Source: Limonium bicolor (Eukaryota > Streptophyta > Magnoliopsida > Caryophyllales > Plumbaginaceae). Taken from it: a stretch of DNA of 64,000 bases. Location: contig CM041776.1 of NCBI GenBank assembly GCA_023374045.1, forward strand, positions 122,541,733 through 122,605,732. Direction: 5' to 3'. This document shows, piece after piece, positions 11,605-21,366 of this stretch (its first letter is position 1; every line of letters begins with the position of its first letter). The notes beneath the pieces were generated by a model. The model searched no databases and was not told where the DNA came from. It saw only the letters and a list, made by a program, of their open reading frames with translations. The position numbers and the translations under genes were made by a program.

Positions 11605-12413
11605 GTAGCTTAATTCGAACCTGGGATTTAGGTGATCCCACCGCACCATCTTAATGCCACCTACTCTGGACGGGAGCCCAGCGTAGCTGAGCCGGCAACC
11701 GGCCCTAGGCTACAAGTCCGAAGACAAGTCCTTAAGCGGAGGGCAGATCTGATTCAGATACCGTCCCCCTTTTTCCTTAGCATGCATGACCGGAGATCGG
11801 TCCCGGGTTTCCTCCCTCAAGTTCCAGTTAGTAGACATCTTAATCACTATGTGCTAGCTAAGCCTTAATGGGCATTAACCAACGACCACCAAACCTAACT
11901 CTTATTCTTAACTCAGTAAGTACTAAACTTGGTTAGTAACCATCTCAAGTCTCGCGGGTTAGTGTAAAGATAACACAAACACAACGAGAATAAATATAAC
12001 CGGTTGCATGCTTTATCTTGTTTTAGTCATAGCAATTAAACAGATAGCACAAGCCGAGGGACACCTCGTTAGCAAGCAGGTCACAAGAAGGATTGTACCG
12101 TTCACCGTCGATCGTTGTTTGTTTAACCTTCTTCGGGGTCCCAATTCACAAACCTAAAACATTCATTCATTTTTAGGTCATTAGTTATTTGCACCTTACT
12201 TAACTCACTCAGTCCCTAAAGATTCCCATTCAACAACTCTCAAGTCTTTGCCACTTAGCTTACAAACTTAACTTTAAACATTAAAATTTATACTTAACTT
12301 AACTTAATCCCTTAAGTTCTTAGGGTCCTAATCATTACCACCCTACCAAAGGTATACCTTATTACCTATTACCATTCTTAGAATTCAAAATTTCTTTTTT
12401 TTTTTATTTTTAG

Positions 12414-12735
12414 GCTCGACCGACCTTACCTAAGGTCGGTCCATTCCAGAACACTTCACCATTTGAAAATTCTACCCCGACCGACCTTGCAAGTCCGGTC
12501 CCCAAGGTCGGTCCATTCCCGAGAGTTTCCCCGAGGGAAATTTAAGCTCGACCGAACTTGCCAAGTCCGGTCCCTTGTTCGGTCGATTCCAGAGACTTAT
12601 TACCGTACAAAATACATGCCCGACCGAACTTGTAAGTCCGGTCCTATGTTGGTCGATTCCAGAAACTTTCTCCAGTAGTGTAATTTGAGCTCGACCGACC
12701 TTGTGAGTCCGGTCCTAAGGTCGGTCGGCTCCAGA
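12414..12735. repeat. Array of about 70-bp units with GACCGA hairpins
   Basis: Five units each have a GC-rich inverted repeat such as GACCGACCTT...AAGGTCGGTC or CGACCGAAC...GTTCGGTC around a GTCCGGTCC core, then an AT-rich spacer. The arms alternate between units, with paired changes. The array is repeated in the other LTR of A and in both LTRs of C. Confidence 0.85.
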
Positions 12736-15034
12736 ACCTTGTTTCTAAATTCTCTTTTAACTCCAAACTTCTCCTCATATATCCTAATATATTATAACCT
12801 CATTTGGGCACTTCAAATACACCTTAAGCCCTCCTCTAAACACATTAAATCATTCTCCAAGATCCACCTTAGTCATTATGCATTTTCCTTGTAATAATGC
12901 TAACACTTGTAATGTTTTCCACTAGGTTCTAGGTGGTGGTTCATACCTAATGTAACCACTATGCCAAATGTTTTTCTCACCACTATAACATCATCTCCCA
13001 AGCATCTTTCACCATCTAAAACTCTTTTATGCATTTACTTAAGGTTCCTTCACAAACCTAAGTTTCTATCCATCAATACATTATTTCTTTCCTAGTTGTT
13101 TACCAACATTTGCCTAAGTCCTAAATACTCACAAATACATTCTCTTGATTCCTAAATCCTTATGGTGATACCTAAGTCATTAGAACACTTATCTCACCCT
13201 TTTTCATCAAGAAACCTCTAGAACATTCTAGTACTTCCTTAGTCATTAAATTCCCTTGAACATCTAAACACTTAAGTTCTCCTTAAAATTTGCCATGGGT
13301 TCTCTAGTATATAATACATCCTAACACTGGTTTTTTCTCATCAAACAAAACAAATACACTCAAATTCATCACAACACTTAAACACACAATTTACACCAAA
13401 AACTTACACCACATCATCATATAGTGCTTAAACTTAAAATGCTTGGCACTTAGGCCCTTAAATGACAATAATCTTAACCACTGAATTTCCACATATTTGC
13501 CTTCAACCTGCGAATACACACAACAAGGCTCCCATTGAAATAAAATGCTTCTTGTAATTCACCTGATATTGTTTTAACTATCTCTTCTTCTCATTTGCTC
13601 TTTAGTCACAAGTTTCAAGTATAGTCATTGTTTCTCCTAGGTTTTATATAACCCTTTTCTAATGTAAACTCTACACTAAACTCATCACATATCTAAATCC
13701 ATTCCCTTAAACAATAAAACACCTTAAGGTAAGTAATTTACCTTGTTCTTTTACAAGCTTTAAAAAGCTTTCTTCCTTAGGTTTTTCTTTCTCAATCTCG
13801 GTCACCAATATATATCTCCTTGCCAATGTTCTAACCAATATCCAATGACTCCAATGAGTACTAGATAATACATTAACCCTAAGGAACAAACCCTAGGTTA
13901 AAATATGCTTTAAGGTATTAAGGTGATTGTTTTACCTTGGTTTCTCAAGACAAGCTTGGATATGAAGCAAGAAGGACCTCCTCAATCCTTTGAAGAGTAG
14001 AAAACAAGCTAGAACAAGGCATAAACATGGAGTCCCATGAGTGTAAATTTCGGACAAGAAGAAAATGATGGAAACCTAGATTTTCTTACACTTTCTTTAC
14101 CTTAAGAGAATGGAGAAGCCAATGGAGTCTCCAAACTTGAATTTCCTCCTCTAATGGTGGTTTGACTTGGCACCAAAATGAAGCTCTTGAAGTTTTGAAA
14201 AGATAGAAAGAGAGAGCTTGAGCTAACTAAGAAGAATATGTAATTTGTTTTGGTTTTGGAGCTAAAATGAGTGAGTTGTGTGCAAGGCTAGATGGAGCTA
14301 GCATGGAGTTGCTCTTCACGTTAATGGAGAAGGGAGAGAGAGCAAGAAACCGTGGGAAACAAAGGAGAATGAAGAAGTGAGGAGAGAGAGTACTAAAAGT
14401 GTGATATTTATGTTAAAAGGTGAATAGTACTTTTGCTTTACAAATCTTTATTTGCTTAATGAGTCATGAAGGTGGTGACTCACCTTATAAGAAACCGGCC
14501 CCCATTAGTAACAAGGGGTACTTAAGTCTTTGTTGACCAAATATCTCACTTATATTGACTTATGTTATAAACTAGCTTAATTAATTTACTATTCACAAAA
14601 CAAGGCACATTGTTGTGAAATTTTTGATTTCCCATTGATATAGACTTCCAAATGTGATACTATATAGTACACATGTTAATTAAAGAGTAATGATGGACAT
14701 TTAGCCATTCAAAACTCATTTACAAGACAATTTTTCAAAAACGTGCTTTAAGACTCCTTAAAGCACATTTTGTGTTTAACTTGTTTTCAAGCTTGGTTTT
14801 CTTTGGTAATGATTTAAAATGACCATTAGGATATTACTAAGGTCTTAGAACAATATTTGGGTACTCTCCCAAGTCTCTCCAAGCTTAGAGCACGTTTTTG
14901 CTTAAACTGCTCTTTTGGTGTTTCCTTATATTTTCTTTGATTAGAAATGTTTCTTAATGTTTCTAAGGCATTATTTAGCCTCCTTATATCTTAGTTTATC
15001 ATTTAAACACCATATCTAAGTTTGGGGTATTTCA

Positions 15035-15051
15035 ATCTACCCCCCTTAAAA
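15035..15051 (-). other. Polypurine tract of element A
   Basis: On the minus strand this reads TTTTAAGGGGGGTAGAT, directly upstream of the 3' LTR, where the plus-strand primer for reverse transcription is expected. B and C have the same tract next to their left LTRs (33259 and 49589). Confidence 0.85.
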
Positions 15052-15344
15052 GAACTTTGTCCTCAAAGTTCACATATGTGCTTAATCATTCACGGTACTC
15101 AATTCCCTTAATCTTAACACCACATCTTATATTCACATTCACACATCTCAAGACTCAAAGGTCAATCTCAAATACAATACATAAGTATTATACATAACTC
15201 AAACTTACACCGAAGTGTAGCAACTTACACAAATTCACATCTTAAACAACCAAACAAACGACAAACATGATCGTTTCCTAACTCAAAAGCGAGGAAGCTC
15301 TACCCCCTTAAAAAGGGGTACGCCCCGTACCCTATACAGACGAT
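15052..15344. other. Untranslated 3' region between pol and PPT of A
   Basis: There is no coding signal. A second polypurine-like stretch, the reverse complement of CTACCCCCTTAAAA, sits at about 15300, and a similar one occurs in B and C farther from the LTR. Confidence 0.5.
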
Positions 15345-15799
15345 CTAGTCAGTAAACAAAGAAGGGTACTTCGCCCTCATCTTATCCTCTAATTCCCACG
15401 TGGCCTCTTCGACATCCTGGTTAGACCAGAGAACCTTCACCAGTCGCACTGACTTGTGGCGAGTGTCCCTAGTCTTACTGTCCAAGATTCTCTGAGGAGT
15501 CTCCACGGATCTCATATTTGGTTCTAAAGTCAACCTCTCAGGTTCTAACACATGGGAGGGGTGGTGCATGTATTTCTTTAGCTGTGAAACATGAAAACAT
15601 CATGCACTTTACCCAGCTCAGCAGGTAAATTCAACCTGTAAGCAACCGGGCCCACCCGCTCCGTAATCTCATAAGGACCAACAAATTTCGGGCTTAATTT
15701 GCCTTCTGCCCAAACCTGAATACACCCTTCATCGGTGAAACTCGCAGAAATACCTGGTCGCCCACTGCGAACTCCAGGTCCGTCGTCGAACATCAGCAT
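15345..15799 (-). pseudogene. Integrase C-terminal GPY/F module and chromodomain (element A)
   Basis: The upstream frame (15799-15578) carries [20 protein letters not shown], the GPY/F module that ends Ty3/gypsy integrases. It then shifts frame near 15575 to the final frame (15569-15345), whose VKVLWSNQDVEEATWELED is a chromodomain core with aromatic and acidic positions as in plant chromoviruses. Chromodomains steer integration to heterochromatin marked by histone methylation. The stop at about 15345 is likely the native end of pol. A one-base indel separates the two frames, so as it stands this is broken. Confidence 0.85.
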
Positions 15800-16655
15800 A
15801 CGACTTCTGCCTATCTTGAGCAGCTTTCATGTTCTCCCTGATTTGCTGAACTTCAGCCTTAACTTGTTCTAAGTACTCTGGTCCTATAATGACCGTCTCA
15901 CTCGACTCATCCCAGCAGAGCGGTGTACGACATGGTCTACCGTACACGCTTGAAAAGGTGCCATCTTGATCGAAGCGTGATAGCTGTTGTTGTATGAAAA
16001 CTCGATCAGATGCAATCTGTCAATCCAACTGCCCTGGAAGTCTAAGGCACATGCTCTCAGCATGTCCTCGAGTGTCTGAATAGTACGCTCAGTCTGACCA
16101 TCTGTCTGAGGATGGAACGCGGTACTCAGCTTGAGTTCTGTACCCAACGCTTCTCTGGTAGCTCTCCAGTACCTCGAAAGGAATCTGGTATCTCTATCTG
16201 ACACTATGGTCTTTGGTATCCCGTGATGTCTCATGATTTCTTTCTCAAATAACTCAGCTAATTTGGTCACCTTCCAAGTATCCTTCATCGGTATGAATCG
16301 GGCTACTTTGGTAAGGCGATCCACCACCACCCATATCATGTTGAGACCTCCCCTAGCAGGTGGAAGCCCAACTACGAAGTCCATGGAGATATCATGGAAC
16401 TTCCACTCCGGAACTGGCATCGACTGTACCATTCCGCCCGGTCGTCGGTGCTCGAATTTCACCTTCTGGCATGTGAGACACCTCAAGACGAACTCGGTAA
16501 CATCTGTCTTCATCCCCGACCACCAGAAGTATCTCTTCATGTCTTTATACATTTTAGAGGCTCCCGGATGGATGGAAACTGAAGAACAGTGTGATTCTCT
16601 AAGTATACGGTCTTTCAGATCCGTGTTGCCCGTGGTATGCATAACCGGCCCTTAA
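15800..16655 (-). pseudogene. Integrase core (element A)
   Basis: The open frame 16642-15884 contains the HHCC zinc-binding N-terminus (SIHPGASKMYKDM, then CLTCQ) and the DDE catalytic core: first Asp in DFVVGLPPARGG, second in VSDRDTRFLSRYW, Glu in HPQTDGQTERTIQ, with spacing as in the DD35E class. It would insert element cDNA into the genome. The frame breaks near 15910, and the remainder (YGRPCRTPLCWDE onward, 15947-15800) continues in another frame. Matching but much decayed DNA lies in B (about 35035-35150) and C (about 51150-51265). Confidence 0.9.
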
Positions 16656-17261
16656 GTCTGATCAGATCATCATCATGAAGTCTGAAGTCGTATTTCTGAC
16701 TCTCAAAGGTACCATCTGTCAGCTTCTGTCTGACCTCTCTCATGTACTCATCTGTCCTCTGAGCCTCTCGCACCTCATCAACCAAGCTGGAGAAAGAAAC
16801 TAGCGAATGGAGTGAGTGTGCTCGACGGCTCAGGGCATCTGCTACAACATTGGCCTTCCCCTCTTTGTATTGGAGGTCAATGTCATAGTCTTTCAAAAAC
16901 TCTAACCATCTCCTCTGTCGAAGATTTAACTCCTTCTGAGTGAATATGTATCTCAAACTCTTGTGATCGGTGTAGATCGTGACACTAACCCCTATAAGTA
17001 GTGGCGCCATATCTTCAAAGCGAAGACTACAGCTCCCAGCTCTAAATCATGTGTGGGGTAGTTCTCCTCATGTTTCTTCAACTGGCGTGAGGCATATGCC
17101 ACCACCTTGCCATGTTGCATGAGCACGCAACCCAGCCCTCTGCCGGATGCATCACAATAAACCTCAAAGCCCTCTGTACCGTCTGGAATGGTCAGAACCG
17201 GTGCAGTGGTCAGTGAGTCCTTCAAGCGCTGAAATGATCTCTCACAGTCAACTGTCCACAA
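16615..17261 (-). pseudogene. RNase H domain of pol (element A)
   Basis: Two overlapping frames, 17261-16992 and 17010-16615, together cover the RNase H domain. The first has [18 protein letters not shown] (first catalytic Asp), then [20 protein letters not shown] with the Glu. The second has [19 protein letters not shown] and DALSRRAH with the later Asp residues. It removes the RNA strand during reverse transcription. The split near 17000 is a one-base frame change; the motifs themselves are intact. Confidence 0.9.
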
Positions 17262-18184
17262 GAACGGTGCATCTTCTTCATCAGACTGGTCATCGGTTTC
17301 GCGACCTTGCTGAAATCTCTAACAAACCTCCTGTAGTAACCTGCCAGACCGAGAAAGCTCCGGATGTCGGTAACAGTCTTCGGCCTTGGCCAAGTACGTA
17401 CGGCATCAATCTTTGCTGGATCCACTGCGATCCCAGCATCTGAGATGACATGACCTAGGAAAGAGACCTGGTCAAGCCAAAACTCACACTTGGAGAACTT
17501 AGCATATAGCTGGTTCTCCCTCAATATTTCCAATACCCTCCTCAGATGTTCCTCATGTTAAACTTAGACTTCGAGTATATCAAAATGTCATCAATAAAAA
17601 ACCACAACCGACTTGTCCAGCTGCTCCCGGAACAAGCGGTTCATCAGATCCATAAACTTCGCCGGTGCGTTCGACAAACCGAACGGCATCACTGTAAACT
17701 CATAGTGGCCGTATCGTGTCCGGAATGCCGTCTTCTCAATGTCTCCCTCCTTAATGGCTATCTGATGATACCCCGATCTGAGATCAATCTTGGAAAACAC
17801 AGATGCTCCCTTCAACTGATCGAACAGATCGTCAATGCGGGGTAGTGGGTACTTATTCTTCACTGTCACTGCATTCAGCTCTCTGTAGTCGATGCAGAGG
17901 CGGAGACTACCATCCTTCTTCTTCACGAAGAGGACTGGCGCTCCCCATGGTGACACACTTGGTCTAATGAATCCCTTATCCAACAAATCTTTCAATTGTT
18001 CTTTAACTCAGTCATTTCTGCCGGAGCCATACGGTATGGTGCCTTGGCTATCGGTCCGGTACCAGGTAGCAGCTCGATGGTGAACTCTACCTCCCGAGTG
18101 GGTGGCATGCCGGGCAGTTCCCGTGGAAATAAGTCGGGGAACTCCGACACTACCGGTAAGTCGGGTCGAACTCAGGGTCTCTCT
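17222..18184 (-). pseudogene. Reverse transcriptase of pol (element A)
   Basis: The frame 17995-17591 has the RT fingers and palm: [49 protein letters not shown] and [12 protein letters not shown]. The catalytic FIDD box falls at about 17600-17587, where one extra T in a T-run throws the frame and creates a stop. The thumb and connection continue in the frame 17533-17222 ([29 protein letters not shown]). The link back to protease (18184-17996) also contains a frame change. It copies element RNA into DNA. Confidence 0.92.
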
Positions 18185-18714
18185 CTATGTCCTGTACATA
18201 GCAGAGGTACACTTCTTCCTTCTCCTTAATTCTTTATACATTGCCATGGCGGTGATGATCTTAGTCGAAGGCTCTCTGGGCCTCTGGCGGTATGATATTG
18301 TTACCCCAGACGGACTCCTGAGCAGCAATCTATGCTCGGCGCAGAGGATACGTCCCTTGTGCCGCTCCAACCAGTTCATCCCGAAGATAACATCAAATCC
18401 TAGCTTACTGAACTCAATGAAACTGACTGGAAAGTCTTCTCCCTTAATTCTGACAGTGGCTCCTCGGTAGTAACGAGTGCAACGAACCTTCTCCTTAGAC
18501 GGGAGCGTAACCGTGAAGTCGGGTAGCTCATCAGCGTCTAGCCCCAACCTGCTCGCGAATGATGCCGAGACAAAGGTATGCGAGGCCCCTGAGTCGAAGA
18601 GAACTGATGCCTCAATCCCATTAATCGGAAAGGTGCCGGTGAGGATAGTACCGCTGGCGTCGGCCTGTGCCTCTGTAAGTATGCTTAGTGCACCTTCCGT
18701 ACCGAGTCCATAAC
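18185..18714 (-). pseudogene. Retroviral-type aspartic protease (element A)
   Basis: The frame is open from the acceptor-like site at 18715 down to a stop near 18185. It contains VLFDSGASHTFVS, the active-site D-S-G loop of retropepsins, and later FDVIFGMNWLERHKGRILC, the typical continuation in Ty3/gypsy elements. It matures Gag and Pol. There is no ATG at its start, so it depends on fusion to upstream sequence by read-through, frameshift or splicing. Directly upstream lies a 150-bp AT-rich gap and then the AlkB segment. Confidence 0.88.
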
Positions 18715-18868
18715 CTAATTGTGTTCACAAGCTTCATGAGTATTGATGGTATAACAAGAGTCGTAACAATTATATGAACAACACTGTTATTTTATTCATG
18801 ACCATCCTGTTTACAACATGTGCTTCAATCTTACATCTCATTCCTCATCTCATTCTAACATTACATGG
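18715..18868 (-). other. AT-rich gap between AlkB and protease, intron-like
   Basis: On the minus strand it runs from just after the AlkB stop to CACAATTAG|GT at 18715. A GTAATG donor-like word lies just after the AlkB stop and the gap ends in AG. It has no coding potential. A protease exon entered at 18714 would need one base from the previous exon to be in frame. Confidence 0.5.
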
Positions 18869-19605
18869 CTAATATTGTCTAAAGGTTAGGTTTAATCTTC
18901 CTGGTCTCATATGCGTCGCATTGATTACTGCTGACGGTGCTGTATTCAGCTTGATTCTCTTAATCCCATGGTATAACATCCTTGATTCTCCTCCCAAATT
19001 AACACATCACCTGACTTAAGTACCAACTTATCTGCACGGTCCGCACGCTTCTGCTCGCCGTATAAAAACTCTGCATCATCCCCAATGGACCAAGACACTA
19101 CGGGTATCCCCTTTCGAGAGACTCCGTTGTCTCGTCCTTATCCTGGTGTAGTCCCAGTTTCCCATCCTTCTCGTAGAAGTTTACAATGCAAATGTCTGCT
19201 GGATGTCTGGAATCGGTTCAGCTTCCAACTGCTGAGCGATTTCCACGACTTGTGTAATAACTGGATGGAACTCTTCGGGTATTCCCGGTGGTGAGACTCC
19301 ATCTTGCACCCTCATGGTTTGGTAATTCTTGGCATACGGATTCCAATCCTTGCCCAAGCTCATCATCTTTAATTTCATCCTTGCTCCCCCTGGGTACTCC
19401 GGTGTGTAAAAACCTCCCGGTCCCATTCCTAGTTGATTGCATCTTCTGATGATGGCTATTTGTGCTTCGGGTGTCAGGTATCCCCTTAATAAAATCATAC
19501 CTGGGCGGATAACCTGACATTGTTCGGTTGGAAAGTCTATGGTTTCGATGTCGGTGTGCTCCGGGTTAGGTGTAGATGGTATTGGGTAGCAGATGTTGAA
19601 TCTTC
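18869..19605 (-). pseudogene. AlkB-type 2OG-Fe(II) dioxygenase captured in element A
   Basis: The segment codes for about 245 residues resembling plant AlkB homologs, enzymes that oxidise methyl groups off nucleic-acid bases. In order it has RPGMILLRGYLTPEAQ, LGMGPGGFYTPEY, MKLKMMSLGKDWNPY, then DICIVNFYEKDGKLGLHQDK with the metal-binding H and D (19148-19140), the second metal His in LYHGI (18970-18968) and RPGRLNLTFRQY followed by TAG. That ending has both 2OG-binding Arg residues and the usual C-terminus of the family. All expected catalytic residues are present. Three single-base losses (near 19185, 19110 and 18995) break the frame. It has no introns, as expected for a copy taken through RNA. 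It sits between gag and protease, where plant Ty3/gypsy elements normally have nothing. Confidence 0.85.
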
Positions 19606-19737
19606 CTAAAGTGGTAGTAGGTTATATCTTACTTAAGTTCTAATCTCATCTTATTCTTACTTAACTCATTTATTCACCAAACATGCATGATAATGCGGTA
19701 AGCAGGTAGTTTTATTACTAAATGGTTATAGTGGTAC
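19606..19737 (-). other. Putative 132-bp intron between gag and AlkB
   Basis: On the minus strand: CCAG|GTACCAC...CACTTTAG|GA. It is AT-rich, with stops in all frames that I checked. Splicing joins the gag codon remnant G to GA in the AlkB frame. The same donor also fits the protease acceptor at 18715 in phase. Confidence 0.5.
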
Positions 19738-20076
19738 CTGGCCTCGATGAGGGTTCAGGCTCATCGTCCCGGTCCACCATGTGTAAGTGGGTCCCGACTT
19801 CTGGGTCACCCTTGGGTTCTTGTCCGCCGGCTGCTGCACCTTCCTCTGACCGTCAGATCCAGCTCCCTGATCGGTCTTGCCCTTGCCCCTGGTATCGGGC
19901 CTATAGGCTCTGCTAGCAGGGTTCCGGTAACACTCATATGCCGGTGTCCATACACTCCACAAAGTTGCACTCCACCTTATTCCCTTTACAGTCGAGCCCG
20001 GGGTGGTCCTTGTGACACCACCTACAGATGAAGCGTCGCTGGTAGCCACCACCGGCTCCCTTCTCAGTCTCAGATC
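19738..20076 (-). pseudogene. Gag zinc knuckles (nucleocapsid) of element A
   Basis: The minus strand encodes CRWCHKDHPGLDC, a CX2CX3HX4C knuckle. A few codons later comes a second CX2CX4HX4C knuckle whose residues fall in two frames because of one-base losses (CNF, then CGVYGH in one frame and YECYRNPASRAYRP in another). Two knuckles in this arrangement are seen in Gag of some Tekay-like elements. A charged linker follows. The nucleocapsid binds element RNA for packaging. The stretch is bounded by intron-like gaps on both sides. Confidence 0.75.
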
Positions 20077-20155
20077 CTGATGATTCATAATGTCAATTCT
20101 CATATCTCAAACGGTTACTAATTTGTTTCTTAACTCATTCAATATCAATTCTTAC
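20077..20155 (-). other. Putative 79-bp intron in gag
   Basis: On the minus strand GTAAGAATTG...AATCATCAG|GATC, AT-rich with in-frame stops, separating the gag linker from the zinc knuckles. The donor GTAAG is strong. Confidence 0.5.
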
Positions 20156-20404
20156 CCTTTGGCGCCCTAGAGCGCAGGGGTGTAGCTGCAATAAGCATAT
20201 GTCAACTTCAATGGCTCTTCCGGAGCCTTCTCTTTTCCTCCTTCCCTTTGGGTTCTGATTTTTCTGGGCCTGAGGCTGGTACTTTGTTTCTTGTACCCTC
20301 CTTGCCCTTGACTTTCTGAGCTCTTACCAGCACTTCCTCTTAGCATTCTCCTCGTCCCTCAGCTGGACGGTTATCTCCACCTTAGCAGCGGCATGATAGC
20401 ACTC
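20156..20404 (-). pseudogene. Gag linker exon (element A)
   Basis: It starts in phase after the 86-bp intron with ECYHAAAKVEITVQLRDEE, a typical end of the retrotransposon gag domain, then enters a Lys/Arg/Gln/Pro-rich linker. A frame change near 20330 gives a stop (TAA, 20326-20324) in the incoming frame, while the neighbouring frame stays open with a Ser/Gly/Gln-rich linker. Confidence 0.65.
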
Positions 20405-20490
20405 CTGCTTTTCCATAGTATTAGTCACTCTTATTTCTCATAATCTAAATCTTACTCATTACTTACTCAAATCTCAATCATTCTTATTAC
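20405..20490 (-). other. Putative 86-bp intron in gag
   Basis: On the minus strand TTGCAG|GTAATAAG...GAAAAGCAG|GAG, AT-rich, phase 0 on both sides. The gag reading would otherwise end at TGA 24 bp after the donor. Confidence 0.55.
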
Positions 20491-21132
20491 CTGCAAGGTA
20501 GTGTAACTCGTCGGCCCCATGCCGTAGCGGAGTCGATGGCTAAGCCCGCCATAGAAGCGGTCCACCAGGATCTGGTCAGAATATCCAAGACCTGGCAGAA
20601 GACGGAGCAAGGCAGTGAACTCTGAGTAATACTCGTCCACTGTCATCTTGTCCGTCTGCTTAAGCGCATCCAACTGTAAGCGCTTCTTCGTCTGGACATG
20701 GGCGGGGTAGTACTTTGCTCGTAGCAAGGCGGTGTACTGCTCCCAGCCGAACTCTGGATTGGCCACATGCTCGGCCCTCACCAGCTTCCACCAATCGCCT
20801 GCCGCCCCCTTCAGATAGAAAGCAGCTAGACGCACCTTGATCCCAGCAGGGACATCAAGGGTCTCGAAGGCGGTCTCCAGCTCGGAGATGTACGCCTCAA
20901 GCTTGGCGGGATCGGTCTCCCCCTTAAAGTGCGCGGGTCGAAGATCTGCAAGACTCTTCACCCAGTTTGGTTCCCTAGGTTGTGGCGGTGGAGGTGGTGC
21001 ACCCACACCAGGCTGATAGCCCATATGCCCTAATGCGGCAGCTACGATCTCTGCGATCGTCTGCCCTCCAGGTATTCCTGAAGCATCCTCACCCTGGCCG
21101 CGACCTCGGCTTCCCCTAGGACGTCCTGCCAT
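20491..21132 (-). pseudogene. Gag capsid domain (element A)
   Basis: The ATG at 21132 (MAGRPRGSRGRGQ) follows a CAG and is preferred over the in-frame ATG at 21144, which precedes an acceptor-like sequence. The frame is open for 214 codons. A Pro-rich stretch PPPPPQPREP precedes the retrotransposon gag core: LADLRPAHFKGETDPAKLEA, FYLKGAAGDWWKLV, YYPAHVQTKKRLQ and VDEYYSEFTALLRLLPGLGY. It forms the capsid particle in which reverse transcription occurs. This exon has no visible defect, but it belongs to a broken gag-pol and is therefore listed as part of a pseudogene. Confidence 0.88.
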
Positions 21133-21349
21133 CTGAACAAGCATAACTCACATTAGATTCGTATTCACCACTGTTTCGGTTAACGAATTTATAACGTCCG
21201 TAGACGGTAAAGACGATCCACACTTATTAGTGGTCATCTGACTCTACTCACTCTAACTTCTCACACCCTTAACCCATCACTTATTCCTTAACTTATATCC
21301 TAACTCGGTGGTTACTCATGTCCGGTATTTCTGATCAGAGCGTAACTAC
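21133..21349 (-). other. 5' leader of element A
   Basis: This is untranslated sequence between PBS and gag. The minus strand has GTGAGTTATGCTTGTTCAG just before the gag ATG. The last 20 bases near the PBS contain the inverted pair GAGCGTAG/CTACGCTC. Confidence 0.6.
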
Positions 21350-21361
21350 GCTCTGATACCA
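21350..21361 (-). other. Primer binding site of element A
   Basis: The minus strand reads TGGTATCAGAGC, the usual match to the 3' end of plant initiator-methionine tRNA, five bases from the LTR edge. Confidence 0.92.
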
Positions 21362-21366
21362 CTTTT

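Larger units (their letters stand above)
10939..15034 (-). repeat. Element A 3' LTR
   Basis: It is 4096 bp, TGTAACACCCC...GGGGTATTTCA on the plus strand, and pairs with 21367-25530. The two copies match throughout but differ by scattered substitutions and many one-base length changes in homopolymers. It contains a 9-bp stem at 11581-11604, the conserved blocks near 11303-11380 and 12030-12115, and the hairpin array 12414-12735. I find no credible protein gene in it. Confidence 0.92.

Noticed and set aside
16233..16655. 140-residue plus-strand frame
   Set aside because: It lies antisense to integrase, whose motifs are unmistakable on the minus strand.
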